The notes below the pieces were generated by a model. That model searched no databases, had not been told where the DNA came from, and saw only the letters and a list, made by a program, of their open reading frames with translations. From assembly GCA_914767715.1 (NCBI GenBank), contig OU612074.1:5101501-5161500 (forward strand): a stretch of 60,000 nt of DNA, given 5' to 3'. The position numbers and the translations under genes were made by a program. Source of the DNA: Membranipora membranacea (Eukaryota; Bryozoa; Gymnolaemata; Cheilostomatida; Membraniporidae). This document shows, one piece after another, positions 1-11,669 of this stretch (positions are counted from its first letter, which is position 1; each line of letters opens with the position of its first letter).

Positions 1-54
1 CGGTGCCATTGTCGACCAGCAGGCGGAAGAGGCAAGAAAGAAGAAACCGCTTAA
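1..54 (+). CDS. C-terminal end of an Arg/Gly-rich secreted protein (5' part outside window)
   Basis: The window opens inside the last coding exon of a gene paralogous to the one at 10221-11086. Read from base 1, the frame gives RCHCRPAGGRGKKEETA and a TAA at 52-54; the complete paralogue ends RCHCRPAGGRGKKEESA, so 16 of 17 residues agree. A consensus donor (GTAAGT) follows the stop by only 4 nt, at 59. The 3' UTR therefore continues in a second exon that starts near 362 after a TAG acceptor and runs to an AATAAA at 593-598. The paralogue has the same arrangement. What is seen is only the CxC-containing tail; the rest is inferred from the paralogue. Function unknown. Confidence 0.75.
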   Translation, partial: RCHCRPAGGRGKKEETA

Positions 55-592
55 GAAAGTAAGTTTTTAACATGTGCAGAGTTCAACGTTCTAACATTTC
101 CAGTACGGAGAAAATAGGTCGAGCAGCATACAAATAACTTTTCAATTTGTCTGTTGCATCACTAAGTTTTACTACAACAGGGTTCTATGAGCTATAAATA
201 CAAGTTTGTCAGTTAAAAATCTATTTTTTTGTAAAATAATATACACTACGCAATTGTTGCGAGTTGAAGGCCTTGGTTTTTATGAAATTGCCTTTTCATC
301 TGCTATGGGGGATTGAGATGAAACAGCCATACCTCTCTTATTCTTCTATTTCTATTCGTAGATTCAGTGATTGACACAGGCACAGACCCAGATCAAACTA
401 CAGACTACCACAACCACAAACAAATATTAGCTTCGTTTTGTCACATTGTTTTTGGACAGTTTTTGGGCGATTCTGAGTTCCATTACTTCAGTTCAAGAGC
501 TGTATGGCATCATGAGGCCTATCCACGTTTTACTGATATACTGATATAATTATATGTAACATTTTTGTTCAAATTTGTTTATAGGCTTATGA

Positions 593-598
593 AATAAA
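593..598 (+). terminator. Polyadenylation signal of the first RG-rich gene
   Basis: AATAAA in the context GGCTTATGAAATAAAC. The same context recurs at the end of the paralogous gene (11648-11653), which supports its use in both. Confidence 0.7.
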
Positions 599-610
599 CA
601 GGTCTCCAAT

Positions 611-1753
611 TAATGAACAGACATATTTATATCATCGAAGTGTAACTCCATCCAAGTGTTGTCATGGATAATGCAGTAAGAACCTGCAAAGCTGTCCCAT
701 AGTCGTATCAGATAAATCCAGATTTACAATTATCACACTCACATCTCTACTATCTGCTGCTGATTCCTACCAACATTTTCTGTTCACCATCACCCTCAAA
801 TGTTTGACGACTTGGCAAAGAAGCAGATAACTGACTTTAGCTACATTAATCCTGATAATGATAATGATCACTGAAAGTTGTTCGGTTCTATATGAAGCCA
901 TAAAAAGAATAAGATCTATTGATATATTTGAAGCCAGTTTTTCACACAGCAGAAAATGTAGTTTGTCTGACTGCTTTCTATGGCAATATGATATGTTTGA
1001 ATCGTAATCGCCTCAGCCTGCCCCGCAGCTACTTATGATAACAGACCTCCTATAAACTGGCACCCTGACAAGCCTAACATGAGATCCGATGGAATACCGT
1101 AAGATTTTTCATGAAGTCTTGAAAGTTTGTCTTCTTGATAAGCTTTTAAACTGTTAGTTTTCACACAAAGGGACATGAATCAGAAATATTATTGGGTGGT
1201 TCTGTCCCCAGAAGTGGTCCTTGTCTGAAAAGTGACTTTTTTGCGGTCATATCTGTGTACTGCATCCAAACTTTTCGAAATCCTTCACAAACTTAATACC
1301 GGTTAAACCATAGGATGAGTCTCTATGGCATTTTTTCAAGAGATCTGCCATTAAATTCTTACAGATATAATGGAAAAAGAAATCCTGATATAACTTCCGA
1401 ATTTTATTACTTTAGTTTTGATTATTGTTGGACAAGACAGGCAAGTAAACAATATGACAAGTGAAATCCTTTATATTTGCATTGTAGTAATCTGATGTGA
1501 TGATGAAAGTCCCCGAGGATGCATTATTACTGCAATGGGCGGCAATTATGTTTATCAAATTGAATATATATTGTGAGAGCACATAAAAATGTTATGTTTG
1601 TAAGTCAAAATGTTAAATTGTGGAGATAACTGGCAAGAATTACTCAAGCTGTATTTATGGTGTCCTATTTTATGGAGGTCGTTAATTAAAGTCAATTTTT
1701 TGAGGTGATTTCATGATGAAAACAGAAATTCAACCAAATTGTGAGTGAGCAGT
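611..1753. other. Intergenic, no gene seen
   Basis: AT-rich sequence between the first gene and the foldback element. No long ORF, no convincing exon and no repeat was recognised. Confidence 0.5.
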
Positions 1754-1850
1754 ACCGGTGTAGTATTGTAAACTGTCCCCCGCGCGAAAACAACCCCGGG
1801 ACACTTTACAATATTGTAAACTGTCCCGGGGACACTTTACAATAAAAACA

Positions 1851-1949
1851 GGCCTATTGTAAACTGTCCCCCCCTATTGTAAACTGTCCCCCCCCTATTG
1901 TATACTGTCCCCCCCTATTGTAAACTGCCCCCCCTATTTGTGACTGTCC
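1851..1949. repeat. Short tandem repeat, about 21-bp unit, left arm
   Basis: Four to five copies of a unit reading ATTGTAAACTGTCCCCCCCT with small changes in the length of the C run. The mirror-image cluster is at 4533-4626. Confidence 0.85.
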
Positions 1950-2263
1950 ATATCGAGTGCCCAGCTGTTTATCACCATTCTAAATGGGTCAGATCATCTA
2001 ACTTGAGCATACCATGATGTTCTGGCTGCCACTATGATGGCCAAAGTTGTACCATGGGGATGGTGGTGGTATCTCATTGAATGAGTGTATAAAGCCTCTT
2101 TTTCATATGGTACTTGGAGATCTATTTTTCGCAAACACTAGTTTTTTGAAGCTCCTATGATTTAGAGATGTCTGGTTTGCGAAGAAAGGTGCCCTAAGCC
2201 AACAGTGGATGGATGTGTAGTTGCCACATCACAGAACACACATACTTTCATTGCAGGTTCATG

Positions 2264-4213
2264 AGCCGCGCGAAAACAACCACCCCATTCATTCATCATA
2301 AACTCTACCTCCGTCAAGCATTTGCCTAGGAGTGATGGCAGTCAGTCACAAGTGAGACCTGGAGAAATAATTACTTTTGAGCTTTTCATATTGTGAGGAT
2401 GGGTATTGCACTGTAAAATATTGCTTAAGCCGCGCAAAAACAACCACCCCCCAAGCTGTCTTATAAAGATATCTGTTAAAAAGTCTCAAACATAATGAAC
2501 CGTGATTTTGCATCCATAATGCGATTGTCATAAGGTGACTGTGTACCAAATTTCAGATTAGTAGGTCAGAATTTAATGACACAGCGGATGATATGTCGTT
2601 CTCTGCAAGTTCATGAGCCGCGCGAAAACAACCACCCCATTCAGTCATCTTGAAATCTACCTCAATCAAGCATATGCCTGTGAGTGATGAAAGTCAGTCA
2701 CAAGTGAGACCTGGAGAAATAACGACTTTTGAGTTTTTCATATTGTGCAGCCTGGTATTGGACTGTAAAATATTGCTTAAGCCGCGCGAAAACAACCACC
2801 CCCCAAGCTGTCTTATAAAGATTATCTGTCAAAAAGTCTCAATCATAATGAACCATGATTTGGCAGCCATAATGTGATTATCATAAGGTGACTGTGTACC
2901 AAATCTCAGATTAGTAGGTCAGAACTTAATGACACAACGGATGATATGTCGTTCTTTGCAAGTTCATGAGCCGCGCGAAAACAACCACCCCATTCATTCA
3001 TCTTGAATTCTACCTCAATCAAGCATTTGCCTGTGAGTGATAAAAGTCAGTCACAAGTGAGACCTGGAGAAATAACGACTTTTATCACTCACAGGCAAAT
3101 GCTTGATTTAGGTAGATTTCAAGATGACTGAATGGGGTGGTTGTTTTCGCGCGGCTCATGAACTTGCAAAGAACGACATATCATCCGTTGTGTCATTAAT
3201 TTCTAACCTTTTAATCCAAAATTAGGTACACAGTCACTTCATGACAATCACATTATTGCTAGAAAATCATGGTTCATTTCGTTTGAGACTTTTTGACAGA
3301 TAATCTTTATAAGACAGCTTGGGGGGTGGTTGTTTTCGCGCGGCTTAAGCAATGTTTTACAGGGCAATATCAGGCCGCACAATATGAAAAGCTCGAAAGC
3401 GGTTATTTCTCCCAGTCTCACTTGTGACTGACTGTCATCACTCACAGGCAAATTCCTGATTGAGGTAGATTTCAAGATGAATGAATGGGGTGGTTGTTTT
3501 CGCGCGGCTCATGAACTTGCAAAGAACGACATATCATCCGTCGTATCATTAAGTTCTGACCTACTAATCTGAAATTTGATACACAGTCACCTTATGACAA
3601 TCACATTATGGCTGCCAAATCATGGTCCATTATGATTGAGACTTTTTGACAGATAATCTTTATAAGACACTTTGGGGGGTGGTTGATTTTGCGCGGCTTA
3701 AGCAATGTTTTACAGGGCAATACCAGGCCGCACAATATGAAAAGCTCGAAAGCGGTTATTTCTCCCACTCTCACTTGTGACTGACTGTCATCACTCACAG
3801 GCAAATTCTTGATTGAGGTAGATTTCAAGATGAATGAATGGGGTGGTTGTTTTCGCGCGGCTCATGAACTTGCAAAGAACGACATATCATCCGTTGTGTC
3901 ATTAACTTCTGACCTACTGATCTGAAATTTGGTACACAGTCACCTTATGACAATCGAATTATGGCTGCCAAATCATGGTTCATTATGATTGAGACTTTTT
4001 GACAGATAATCTTTATAAGACACTTTGGGGGGTGGTTGTTTTCGCGCGGCTTAAGCAATATTTTACAGTCCAATACCAGGCGGCACAATATGAAAAACTC
4101 AAAAGTCGTTATTTCTCCAGGTCTCACATGTGACTGACTTTCATCACTCACAGGCAAATGCTTGATTGAGGTAGATTTCAAGATGACTGAATGGGGTGGT
4201 TGTTTTCGCGCGG
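2264..4213. repeat. Tandem 353-bp units, inverted about the centre of the foldback element
   Basis: Units are marked by GCCGCGCGAAAACAACCACC, found in two contexts per unit. On the plus strand it occurs near 2264, 2430, 2615, 2779 and 2968. On the minus strand it occurs near 3131, 3325, 3484, 3670, 3837, 4017 and 4192. Spacing between equivalent sites is 351-355 bp. Four of the units keep an open frame of about 75 codons reading out from the same point, but it has no recognisable protein motif and runs straight through the repeated motif, so I treat it as non-coding. Confidence 0.8.
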
Positions 4214-4532
4214 CTCATGAACCTGCAATGAAAGTATGTGTGTTCTGTGATGTGGCAACTACACATCTATCCACTGTTGGCTTAGTGCACCTTTCTTCGC
4301 AAACCAGACATCTCTAAATCATAGGAGCTTCAAATAACTAGTGTTTGCGAAAAATAGATCCCCAAATTACCATATGAAAAAGAGGCTTTATACACTCATT
4401 CAATGAGATACCACCACCATCCCCATGGTACAACTTTGGCCATCATAGTGGCAGCCAGAACATCATGGTATGCTCCACTTAGATGATCTGACCCATTTAG
4501 AATGGTGATAAACAGCTGGGCTCTCGATATGG

Positions 4533-4626
4533 ACAGTCACAAATAGGGGGGACAGTTTACAATAGGGGGGGACGGTTTACAATAGGGGGGGACAGTTTAC
4601 AATAGGGGGGGACAGTTTACAATAGG
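4533..4626. repeat. Short tandem repeat, about 21-bp unit, right arm
   Basis: Inverted counterpart of the 1851-1949 cluster, reading AGGGGGGGACAGTTTACAAT on the plus strand. Confidence 0.85.
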
Positions 4627-4725
4627 CCTGTTTTTATTGTAAAGTGTCCCCGGGACAGTTTACAATATTGTAAAGTGTCCCGGGGTTGTTTTCGCGCGGG
4701 GGACAGTTTACAATACTACACCGGT

Positions 4726-5431
4726 TCTGATAATTTCTAAGACAACATAACTCAGCTCCTTGTAGTTTAAGATGTCTTCATAATAAAGCTTTTATCTTTC
4801 TTGAGTGTCTTGTGTGGAGATATAAGATCTGATTTCGTTTCTATGCTTAATTCACAGATTATGGTCTATTAGTTTCCTATGAGATGTGCAAATTGAAAAA
4901 AATATACTAGGTTTGTCATTTTCCTTTTATTTTGTGTTGACGAAATTTCTAAACTAGTGAATATATTCATTTCATCTTACTGTCCTGATATATATACGTT
5001 TTATTGGCCGCCAAGAGAATTTTAAAATTTAGCAAACAATGTTAGCTTGGATAAGATAATAGAGACATTGATACAGACCACCGATTTGAAAGTTCACAAC
5101 CACATTGTACAACCAAAGGCCTTTATTTATTCTGCTTGAGAAAGTTAGCAGTTTTTGTTCACAACTTTACAAGAAGATCAAATTAAACTGAGTAGAAACA
5201 TGTCCTCTCAAATTATCACTTCAGCCTATATCACAGAACTTATTCAATGAATCCTGTGAGATATAACGCATCATGTTCACCTCAAACTTCTTTATTATTA
5301 TCTTTATTCTGACTATTGAATTTCACACAGAGTGTTAAACCTTAAAAAGTCTTGTTACATAAAAAGTGACACCTTGTATTAAAAAGATCATGTTTCAAAA
5401 TTCGGTAAAAATAATTTAAAAGGAGTAAAAT
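4726..5431. other. Intergenic, no gene seen
   Basis: AT-rich sequence between the foldback element and the LINE remnant. Nothing recognised. Confidence 0.5.
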
Positions 5432-6290
5432 ACCTATTCTTTGTAAGATATGATGTCCTGATCAGCATATGACAGCAACAGTGCGTTTATGCGTAATTTG
5501 GTTCTGCAGTTGTTGGCCACCCTGGGCTTCAGCCGTGCAGATCATTGATATTCAGTTTGTGGTTAGGGTAGCAGCTTGTGCAGGCAACAATAAGGCATTT
5601 TGATTTTGACTTTGCATTTCCTGCATTGCTGGTTGATATAGTCATCCAGTGGTTTGAGTTCTAAGGCAGATACTCTGTCATGGTTATCACCCGATGCTAA
5701 GCTGATCATTTTGACTGCCAATTTCTCATGCGAGAAGAACTGGTCTTACTATGTTGAGCTGAGGAAAGGGTCAGGGCAGCTATATACCAGTTCAGGTCTA
5801 GTGCAGCCTGTGTAGAATTGAACTAGGAGATCTTTTGGCAACCCTGAGCGCTTGAGATTGGTCAGCATATAGGTAAGCGGTCTGACTTTTTCTCCCACCA
5901 TATTGATGGTTAATCCGAGGAACTTGGTTTGGTACTGCACTGCTATTTGTTCGCTATTTAGTGTGACTGGTGGAGCAGTTGATGTATCTGATTGGGCATG
6001 CTTGTTTGTGAAATGTACGGTCACAGATTTCTTGGCATTCGCGAACATACAGTGATCAAAGCACCATTGAGCTATGTCATCAACTGCAGATTGTAGCCAG
6101 TGGGGACTCTCTAGATGCTTAGTTGGATGCCAAATCAAGGTGAGGTCATCTGCATATTCCATCATATAATAGGGTAGTTTGAGGGTGTCCCCATACAGAA
6201 GCCAAAACATTGGTCCCAGCAATGTTCCCTAGGGTGTGCAATTTCCAACATACTGGCTGTCACTGCATCGTCGCTGCTATTGTGGTAAAA
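5432..6290 (-). pseudogene. Decayed non-LTR retrotransposon (LINE) reverse transcriptase fragment
   Basis: On the minus strand the palm region of a LINE-type reverse transcriptase can be read. A G-N-C-T-P-stop-G-T-L-L-G-P stretch near 6230 corresponds to the usual xPQGxxLGP motif, with the Gln codon mutated to TAG. It is followed by the catalytic YADD at about 6150, then a KFLGL motif and an FYTGCTRPELVYSCP thumb-like segment. After two further stops near 5745 the same frame continues with KLAVKMISLASGD and, after more stops, NNCRTKLRINALL at about 5490, which resembles the C-terminal end of LINE polyproteins. There is no endonuclease domain and no 5' end, so this is a truncated dead copy. 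The clade was not determined. Confidence 0.8.
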
Positions 6291-6928
6291 AGAAATACTA
6301 TCCCAGCAGTATAACCTGGTAACCTGCATCATAGCTCCAAAAATAGCCTTAATCTGTTCTCATATAATATTAATCTGTCATAAAATATATATTTATTTCA
6401 GCTACTGTGGCAATTATCTCTTTCAAATGGGTCATCAAGAATTATCATAATCACCTAAAACTTCCAAGTATTATGAAACAGCCATCTAGATATTCAAAGA
6501 ATACTTTAGACTTTCTGCAAGATCTGCCTAATTAGATCCCTGAACACTTATTTCAACTTCTCTGGTAGTAGGTTTTTCAAACACGTCACCAGGGTTTTGC
6601 CAAGTATCAAAAGGCGGACATCTAATAGTCAACCATTCCATTAGCAATATTTATCTTGCTCATCAATAACAACAAAAACACACAAGCATTCTACTCATAT
6701 ATCTGTGGGAATTCAAAATCATTTTGATTTAAATAATTATGTTTTGCTCCCATCCAAAGAATCAAATGAAGATCAACGTCAGATGTCTAGAATTTCAACT
6801 CCCTTTGTGTACCTCAAGCACAGTGGGACTTCACCCATAGTAGTAAAATGGACATTTTTTTTCAATTTTTTTGAGCGCAGAAAAAGGTTGGCTGTAGGTT
6901 ATTTACCAACTCTGATGATGCAGATTTG

Positions 6929-6953
6929 ATATATATATATATATATATATATA
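6929..6953. repeat. (AT)n microsatellite
   Basis: Twelve AT dinucleotides in a row, seen directly. Confidence 0.95.
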
Positions 6954-8435
6954 GATATGACTTGATTGTCCTGGTTAGAAGAAGCGTAATGGTCAAGCAA
7001 GCCATTGATTGTGCCAAAATATTTGATAAAGCAATTGTTAAATCTTAATACTTCACAATCCAATTTTTTCTGGACAGTGCAATTCATCTCTGAATTTGGA
7101 ATTAAGCTTGTAAATATATGTAATTTTTGGTGTTAAATTATCAAAATTTTCCTGACTGTGATATTTGTGATATTATTACTGCGAGCACATTTCTGAAATT
7201 TTTTTTTTCAACGCAGTCTGCAAATATAAACTCTCTAAAAATTTTGATGGCTTGAATCTCCTACACACTTATGTTTGAGCTTTTCAAAATATAATACAGC
7301 TGTGCATTTGTTCCAAACTATAAACTGTAATATTGCTCGGTTAGTACAAATGAAGCCATAACAGTGGCCAGAAGAATAGGACACAGTCAACATAAGCCAC
7401 CAGTTATTGTTGAAAAAAACTTGCAGGAAACCAGCACCGAAGGATTTTAAAATAATCTTTTTAATAATCCATCATTGATTGAACATTAAATTGTCCAAGG
7501 GAGAATATAATGTGTATAAATACGTCATTTGGTGGTATTATCATAAACATCAAAACTTATTTCACCATACCCATTAAAGATATAAGCCGTCAGTAATCAG
7601 TTTTAGAGCTTGTGAAGATTAATTGTGTAAATCTCCTCTGTTCAGATCCAGTGACTGCACCTTGAGCGACCCTGTTCACCCTGTTGCTGTCCTTGACCAT
7701 ATGCATCACTTTTCAAAGCTTCTGTTTGTTTTTTGAAAAAGAATTGTCAAGAGTCCTCAGTATGCATAAGAACTGAGGTTTTAATTCATCGGAAGGGTGG
7801 AATGATGACAATCCTTAGTGACACATTTTGGCGCATGATAACACCAGCAGTTGAATTATTTTTTTATGAAATAACAATTTAGGATAATTATGACTTTAAT
7901 GGTAATTTCAGATGGTTTGCTAGAGGAATATTCTGCGATTCGACTTCAATAAATTATAGCTGTCTCGTGTCCCATGGCCTTCATCACTACAATGCAACTT
8001 TTTACCAGAAGCTCGTGCTGAAAACAGGAATTGCACAAAGGAGATATACATAGTTTCCCCCCTGACCTGAAAACACAAAAAATAACTCTCTTTAGGCGCT
8101 CACATATATTCAATAATTCTAAACTGCTTGTAACTTGTTTATGTTTTTTTCTCATAACCGACGAGGATTCTTTTTTATTGCTATGAATACTAGGTCATAT
8201 ATGACAACCCAATTTAATGGGGACTCTTATCCTCCTGCGTTCTTCTAGTCTTGTGAACTCTACTTATTCTCTTGACCAACTCTCTTTTGTCGAGGCCTCA
8301 ATCATCAAGCATCATCTATGGACACAAATATAATAATACAGGGATGGCAGACTCCTAATAGTTACTTTGTGGCCTGCTTGGTTCATCAGTGCCACACCGT
8401 TGGAAATAACTAACCATAGAATAGGGGATTAATAG

Positions 8436-8580
8436 CTAGGCGGCAAGGGATGGTTATTTTGAGAGATTTTGCAATAAGTCTGATGTCATATCAGTTTCAA
8501 GCTGGATTGATAAGCGTCATTCTCATGGATTAAGGTCCAGATAGCTTGGAAATTTCGATTGTTCATAAACGCAGTTTCAT
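8436..8580. repeat. Degenerate dispersed repeat (copies near 8695 and 11895)
   Basis: Shares a pattern of short identical blocks (TATTTTGAGA, GTCTGATGTCAT, GATTAAG, ATAGCTTG) in the same order with 11895-12070, direct orientation. A third, weaker copy is at about 8695-8830. Probably an old transposon family; type unknown. Confidence 0.5.
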
Positions 8581-10002
8581 TTGATCAAAATCCCCTAGCA
8601 TTCATTGAAAGGAACAGAAAAATATTTAACTCATTATGGAAACAGGCAGCTTTCGAATGCTTAAAGATTGTGCTGCAAGATTGATGACAAAAAAAATTCA
8701 TGGTTTAATGAGTGTCCTTATCATTTCATGGGATTTTAATCCAGCAGAAGGAGTATATCAATAATGATAGAGAGTTTGGGTTGATCATGAACAGAAGTTT
8801 CAGACTAAAGGGATTGATTGCAAAGTTTTATTTGCCCAGTGTGTGTAGTTAGCGAATTGGTTGCGCCCAAAAAAAATATATATAACTGGAAGTTAAGACA
8901 CCCATTGATAATAATGTAAATAAACATAAACTTATTGTTGTCAGACTACAAATATGTAAAGTTTGAACAGCTCTCTGTATATTTGTCATTTTTCGAGTTC
9001 ATGATGGTTGCATCGCTCCGGTAAATAAGTGGTCTTCAATATGTAAGCCATTTATACCCACAGTATCTGATATGTAGCTGATTAAAAGTCTCTTATATTA
9101 TTGCCATTATGCATATTTGCAGCTCTTGGGCATGAGCTGAAAATTGAGACTTAGAATTTTGAAGACATTTTATTTGTCACATGAAGTGGTGCCTGTCTGT
9201 CTGTCTGTTGTCAATCATAGTGATTATCAGTTCATACAGGGGCGTCTGATTCTCCTCAACTCATTGTGATTGCACATGTAAGCTTTACTAAGCTAAGCTA
9301 AGCTGAGAAACCTCCTTTGTTGTAATGTTTATCAATGATCTACATGCCCCGGTATGATCACGAGAGGCAGTATGTATATATGCATCAATGTAGTGTACGG
9401 AGAAATCTTCACATATTTGGGCTTTTGTTGCCAATATCGACGACTCATCAGCCAAACAAAGGAGGTTTTATCGGACCAATTTTTTCCCAAAATTAGCCGT
9501 GTTCAGTTTTTTTCTGGTTCTATTTTTGTCAGAATATCTGTCTCTGACACACCGACCCTGTGAACATGCTGAAAAGCACTATTAAAAAGCACCTTGTGCA
9601 TACATTTTCAATATGCAACCATGAATAAATATGATGTATATACCGGTCAGTGGTGGATCTTCTTGGTCAGAGCAAAACGTTTTTCTCCTAACACGTTATT
9701 TCGAAACAGGATCACAAAACGAAATGAATCATCAGAATATAGGATGAGTTTATCATTAATAAAGAAGATATAGATGCCTCTAAGACAGCATGTCCTGTTC
9801 ATTATGTTTTTAAAATTTGGTCACTTGTCTGAGCTTGCTAATAACCAAACTGGGTATTTTGGTTCCAATTGTAACCATCACTCTACGTCAATGCTCCGAT
9901 GCGAAGAGTTTTATTTTACCACTTATGGTGGAGTTCACCTTTAATCTCAATCATGTTGGGATTATGGTAATTTGATGAGCTTGACTAGGTTTACAAATTT
10001 AC

Positions 10003-10010
10003 TATAAAAG
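10003..10010 (+). promoter_or_regulatory. TATA box of the RG-rich secreted-protein gene
   Basis: TATAAAAG lies about 30 bp ahead of a likely start site. A 5' UTR exon ends at a consensus donor (CAAG|GTAAGC, exon end 10084), and the next exon begins at 10216 just before the ATG. Confidence 0.6.
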
Positions 10011-10220
10011 CACAAGCACAATTAAACTGCAGCAAACAGCTTCATACTTAGCTTCAGACAGAACATAGAGAGAATATTCACAAGGTAAGCTAAGATTTAT
10101 CAAGCAAACTAGCTCAATTAAGCTTCACTTATTCGATCGACTGATGAGTTTTATTATTCTGAATACATTTACTGACTAAATATTCTTGTAATTTTTTATT
10201 TTTCATTTTTTGTAGTGACC

Positions 10221-11086
10221 ATGAAGAAGTTCACAATCACTCTACTTTTCGCAGTTGTTATTGGTTATTGGTGAGCACTAAAAGAGAATGTCATATGAAT
10301 ACTTCAACTCATATGAACTTTGCTTGACTATTCATTTTTTCTTATATATCTAGACAAAACAGCATGTGAAATCTGAAGTAAATATTGCAACTGAATGATA
10401 AATTTATAAAAAGAAGTGGGTTGCAACGGTGATTGGTGATACACCTGAACCTTTTTGAAGAACCTTCCTGTATGAATTTGACAGAAGAAAATGCTGGTTT
10501 AAGATATGATGATTAGACATTGAACTACCATTGAGTATGCGAGCAACCATAAGAACTTATTCAGTGTTTCAATTAAATAAGACTAAAGTGTTCGTATCTT
10601 TCAGGTGTCAGCATTGCACAAAGTGAAGTTGAAAATACAGATGCTGAATGGGATGTTGGTGGAGAGAATCGAAGGATGCGTTGCCCCTGTGGACAAGGGT
10701 TTACAGGCAGACAAATGAGGGATGGGGAAATGAGAGAAAGACAAGAACCACGAGGTGGTGAAGAGGGACGAGGAGCAAGAGGAGAAGGAGAGGGACCAGG
10801 ACCAAGACGAGGTGGAGAGAGACGACAAGGTGAAGGAGAGGGAGATGGACCAAGAAGAGGTGGTGATGGAGAGAGACCACATGGTGATGGAGAGAGACCA
10901 GAAGGGGAAGGACAGGGAGATGGACCAAGAAGAGGTGGTAAGGGACCAGGACCGAGACGAGGTGGAGAGAGACAAGGAGAGAGAGGTGATGGCGAGAAAC
11001 GAGGACCACGAGGTGATGGAGCGGGTCACCCAAGATGCCATTGTCGACCAGCAGGCGGAAGAGGCAAGAAAGAAGAATCAGCTTAA
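10221..11086 (+). CDS. Secreted Arg/Gly/Glu-rich low-complexity protein with CxC motifs at both ends
   Basis: Coding exons are 10221-10270 and about 10612-11086 (acceptor could instead be at 10605 with a different donor). The first exon encodes MKKFTITLLFAVVIGY, a clear signal peptide, completed by IAQ after the intron. The mature part starts SEVENTDAEWDVGG, has an RCPCGQGF segment, then about 110 residues of disordered repeats such as GDGPRRGG, GPGPRRGGER and GEGE, and ends RCHCRPAGGRGKKEESA, about 174 residues in all. The body mixes Arg with Glu/Asp, so it is strongly charged on both sides, with CxC at each end. A 5' UTR intron and a 3' UTR intron (donor at 11091, five bases after the stop; acceptor before 11364) flank it. 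Positions 1-598 hold the end of a tandem paralogue. I recognise no family. Polyanion binding, matrix or mineral association would be guesses. Confidence 0.75.
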
Positions 11087-11647
11087 ATAAGTAAGTTTTT
11101 AACAAGGGTATAGTTCAACGCCAAAACATTACCAAGCAGGAAAAGAAATTTAGGCGGCACATAAAAATCTCTACAATTACCTATTGCATTACGCAACATT
11201 GACATCTGCTGAGAGCTGAGCTGATCTTAGAACAAGTAGATCAGTTCAGAATCTATAGAATGAGATTGAAGCTCTTTTTTTGTATGAGCTGCTTTTTTTT
11301 ATCTGATGTCAATTACAATAAAACTGTTATTCCTTTCTCATTCTGAACATTCTTTTTCCCTAGGTGCAGTAACTAACGCAGACACAGGCACTGGCACAGA
11401 CACAAAGACAAACACAAACAGAGACACCGACAAAGATCACCACAACCACAACCATAGAAAAAAAAACAATCATTATCTTCGTTTTCTCACAATGTATTAG
11501 GATAGATTTTGTGCAATACTGATTTCCATTAGTTCAGTTCTGTATGGCATCCAGATGCCAATATTAGTCAAATAATTTGACTTATATACTGATTAAATTC
11601 GATGTGACATTTTTGTTCTTTGTTCGAATTTTTTGAAGGGCTTATGA

Positions 11648-11653
11648 AATAAA
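11648..11653 (+). terminator. Polyadenylation signal of the RG-rich gene
   Basis: AATAAA in GGCTTATGAAATAAAC, the same context as at 593-598 in the paralogue. Confidence 0.7.
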
Positions 11654-11669
11654 CCTATCTCAATTCATT

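Larger units (their letters stand above)
1754..4725. mobile_element. Foldback (palindromic) transposable element of about 3 kb with very long inverted arms
   Basis: The left end begins ACCGGTGTAGTATTGTAAAC at 1754, and the exact reverse complement ends at 4725. The two arms are inverted copies along nearly their whole length, meeting near 3029-3096, where CCTGTGAGTGATAAAAGT is mirrored by its complement. Each arm carries, from outside in, a GTAAACTGTCCCC-rich terminal segment, a cluster of about 21-bp repeats, a unique stretch of about 300 bp, and about 353-bp tandem units. The left arm has two complete units and the right arm three, so the arms are unequal in length. No transposase-like ORF is present, so it is non-autonomous. 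I could not assign a superfamily or see a clear target-site duplication. Confidence 0.85.
6301..10002. other. Intergenic, repeats only
   Basis: No gene recognised in 3.7 kb. It contains an (AT)n run at 6929-6953 and two degenerate copies of a dispersed repeat (about 8436-8580 and 8695-8830), also found at 11895-12070. The ORFs here are short, have no motif and overlap AT-rich sequence. Confidence 0.45.

Noticed and set aside
10601-11105. Long minus- and alternative-frame ORFs over the RG-rich exon
   Set aside because: They exist because the repeat is purine-rich and stop-poor. Only the 10676 frame connects to a signal peptide and ends in the CxC tail shared with the paralogue.
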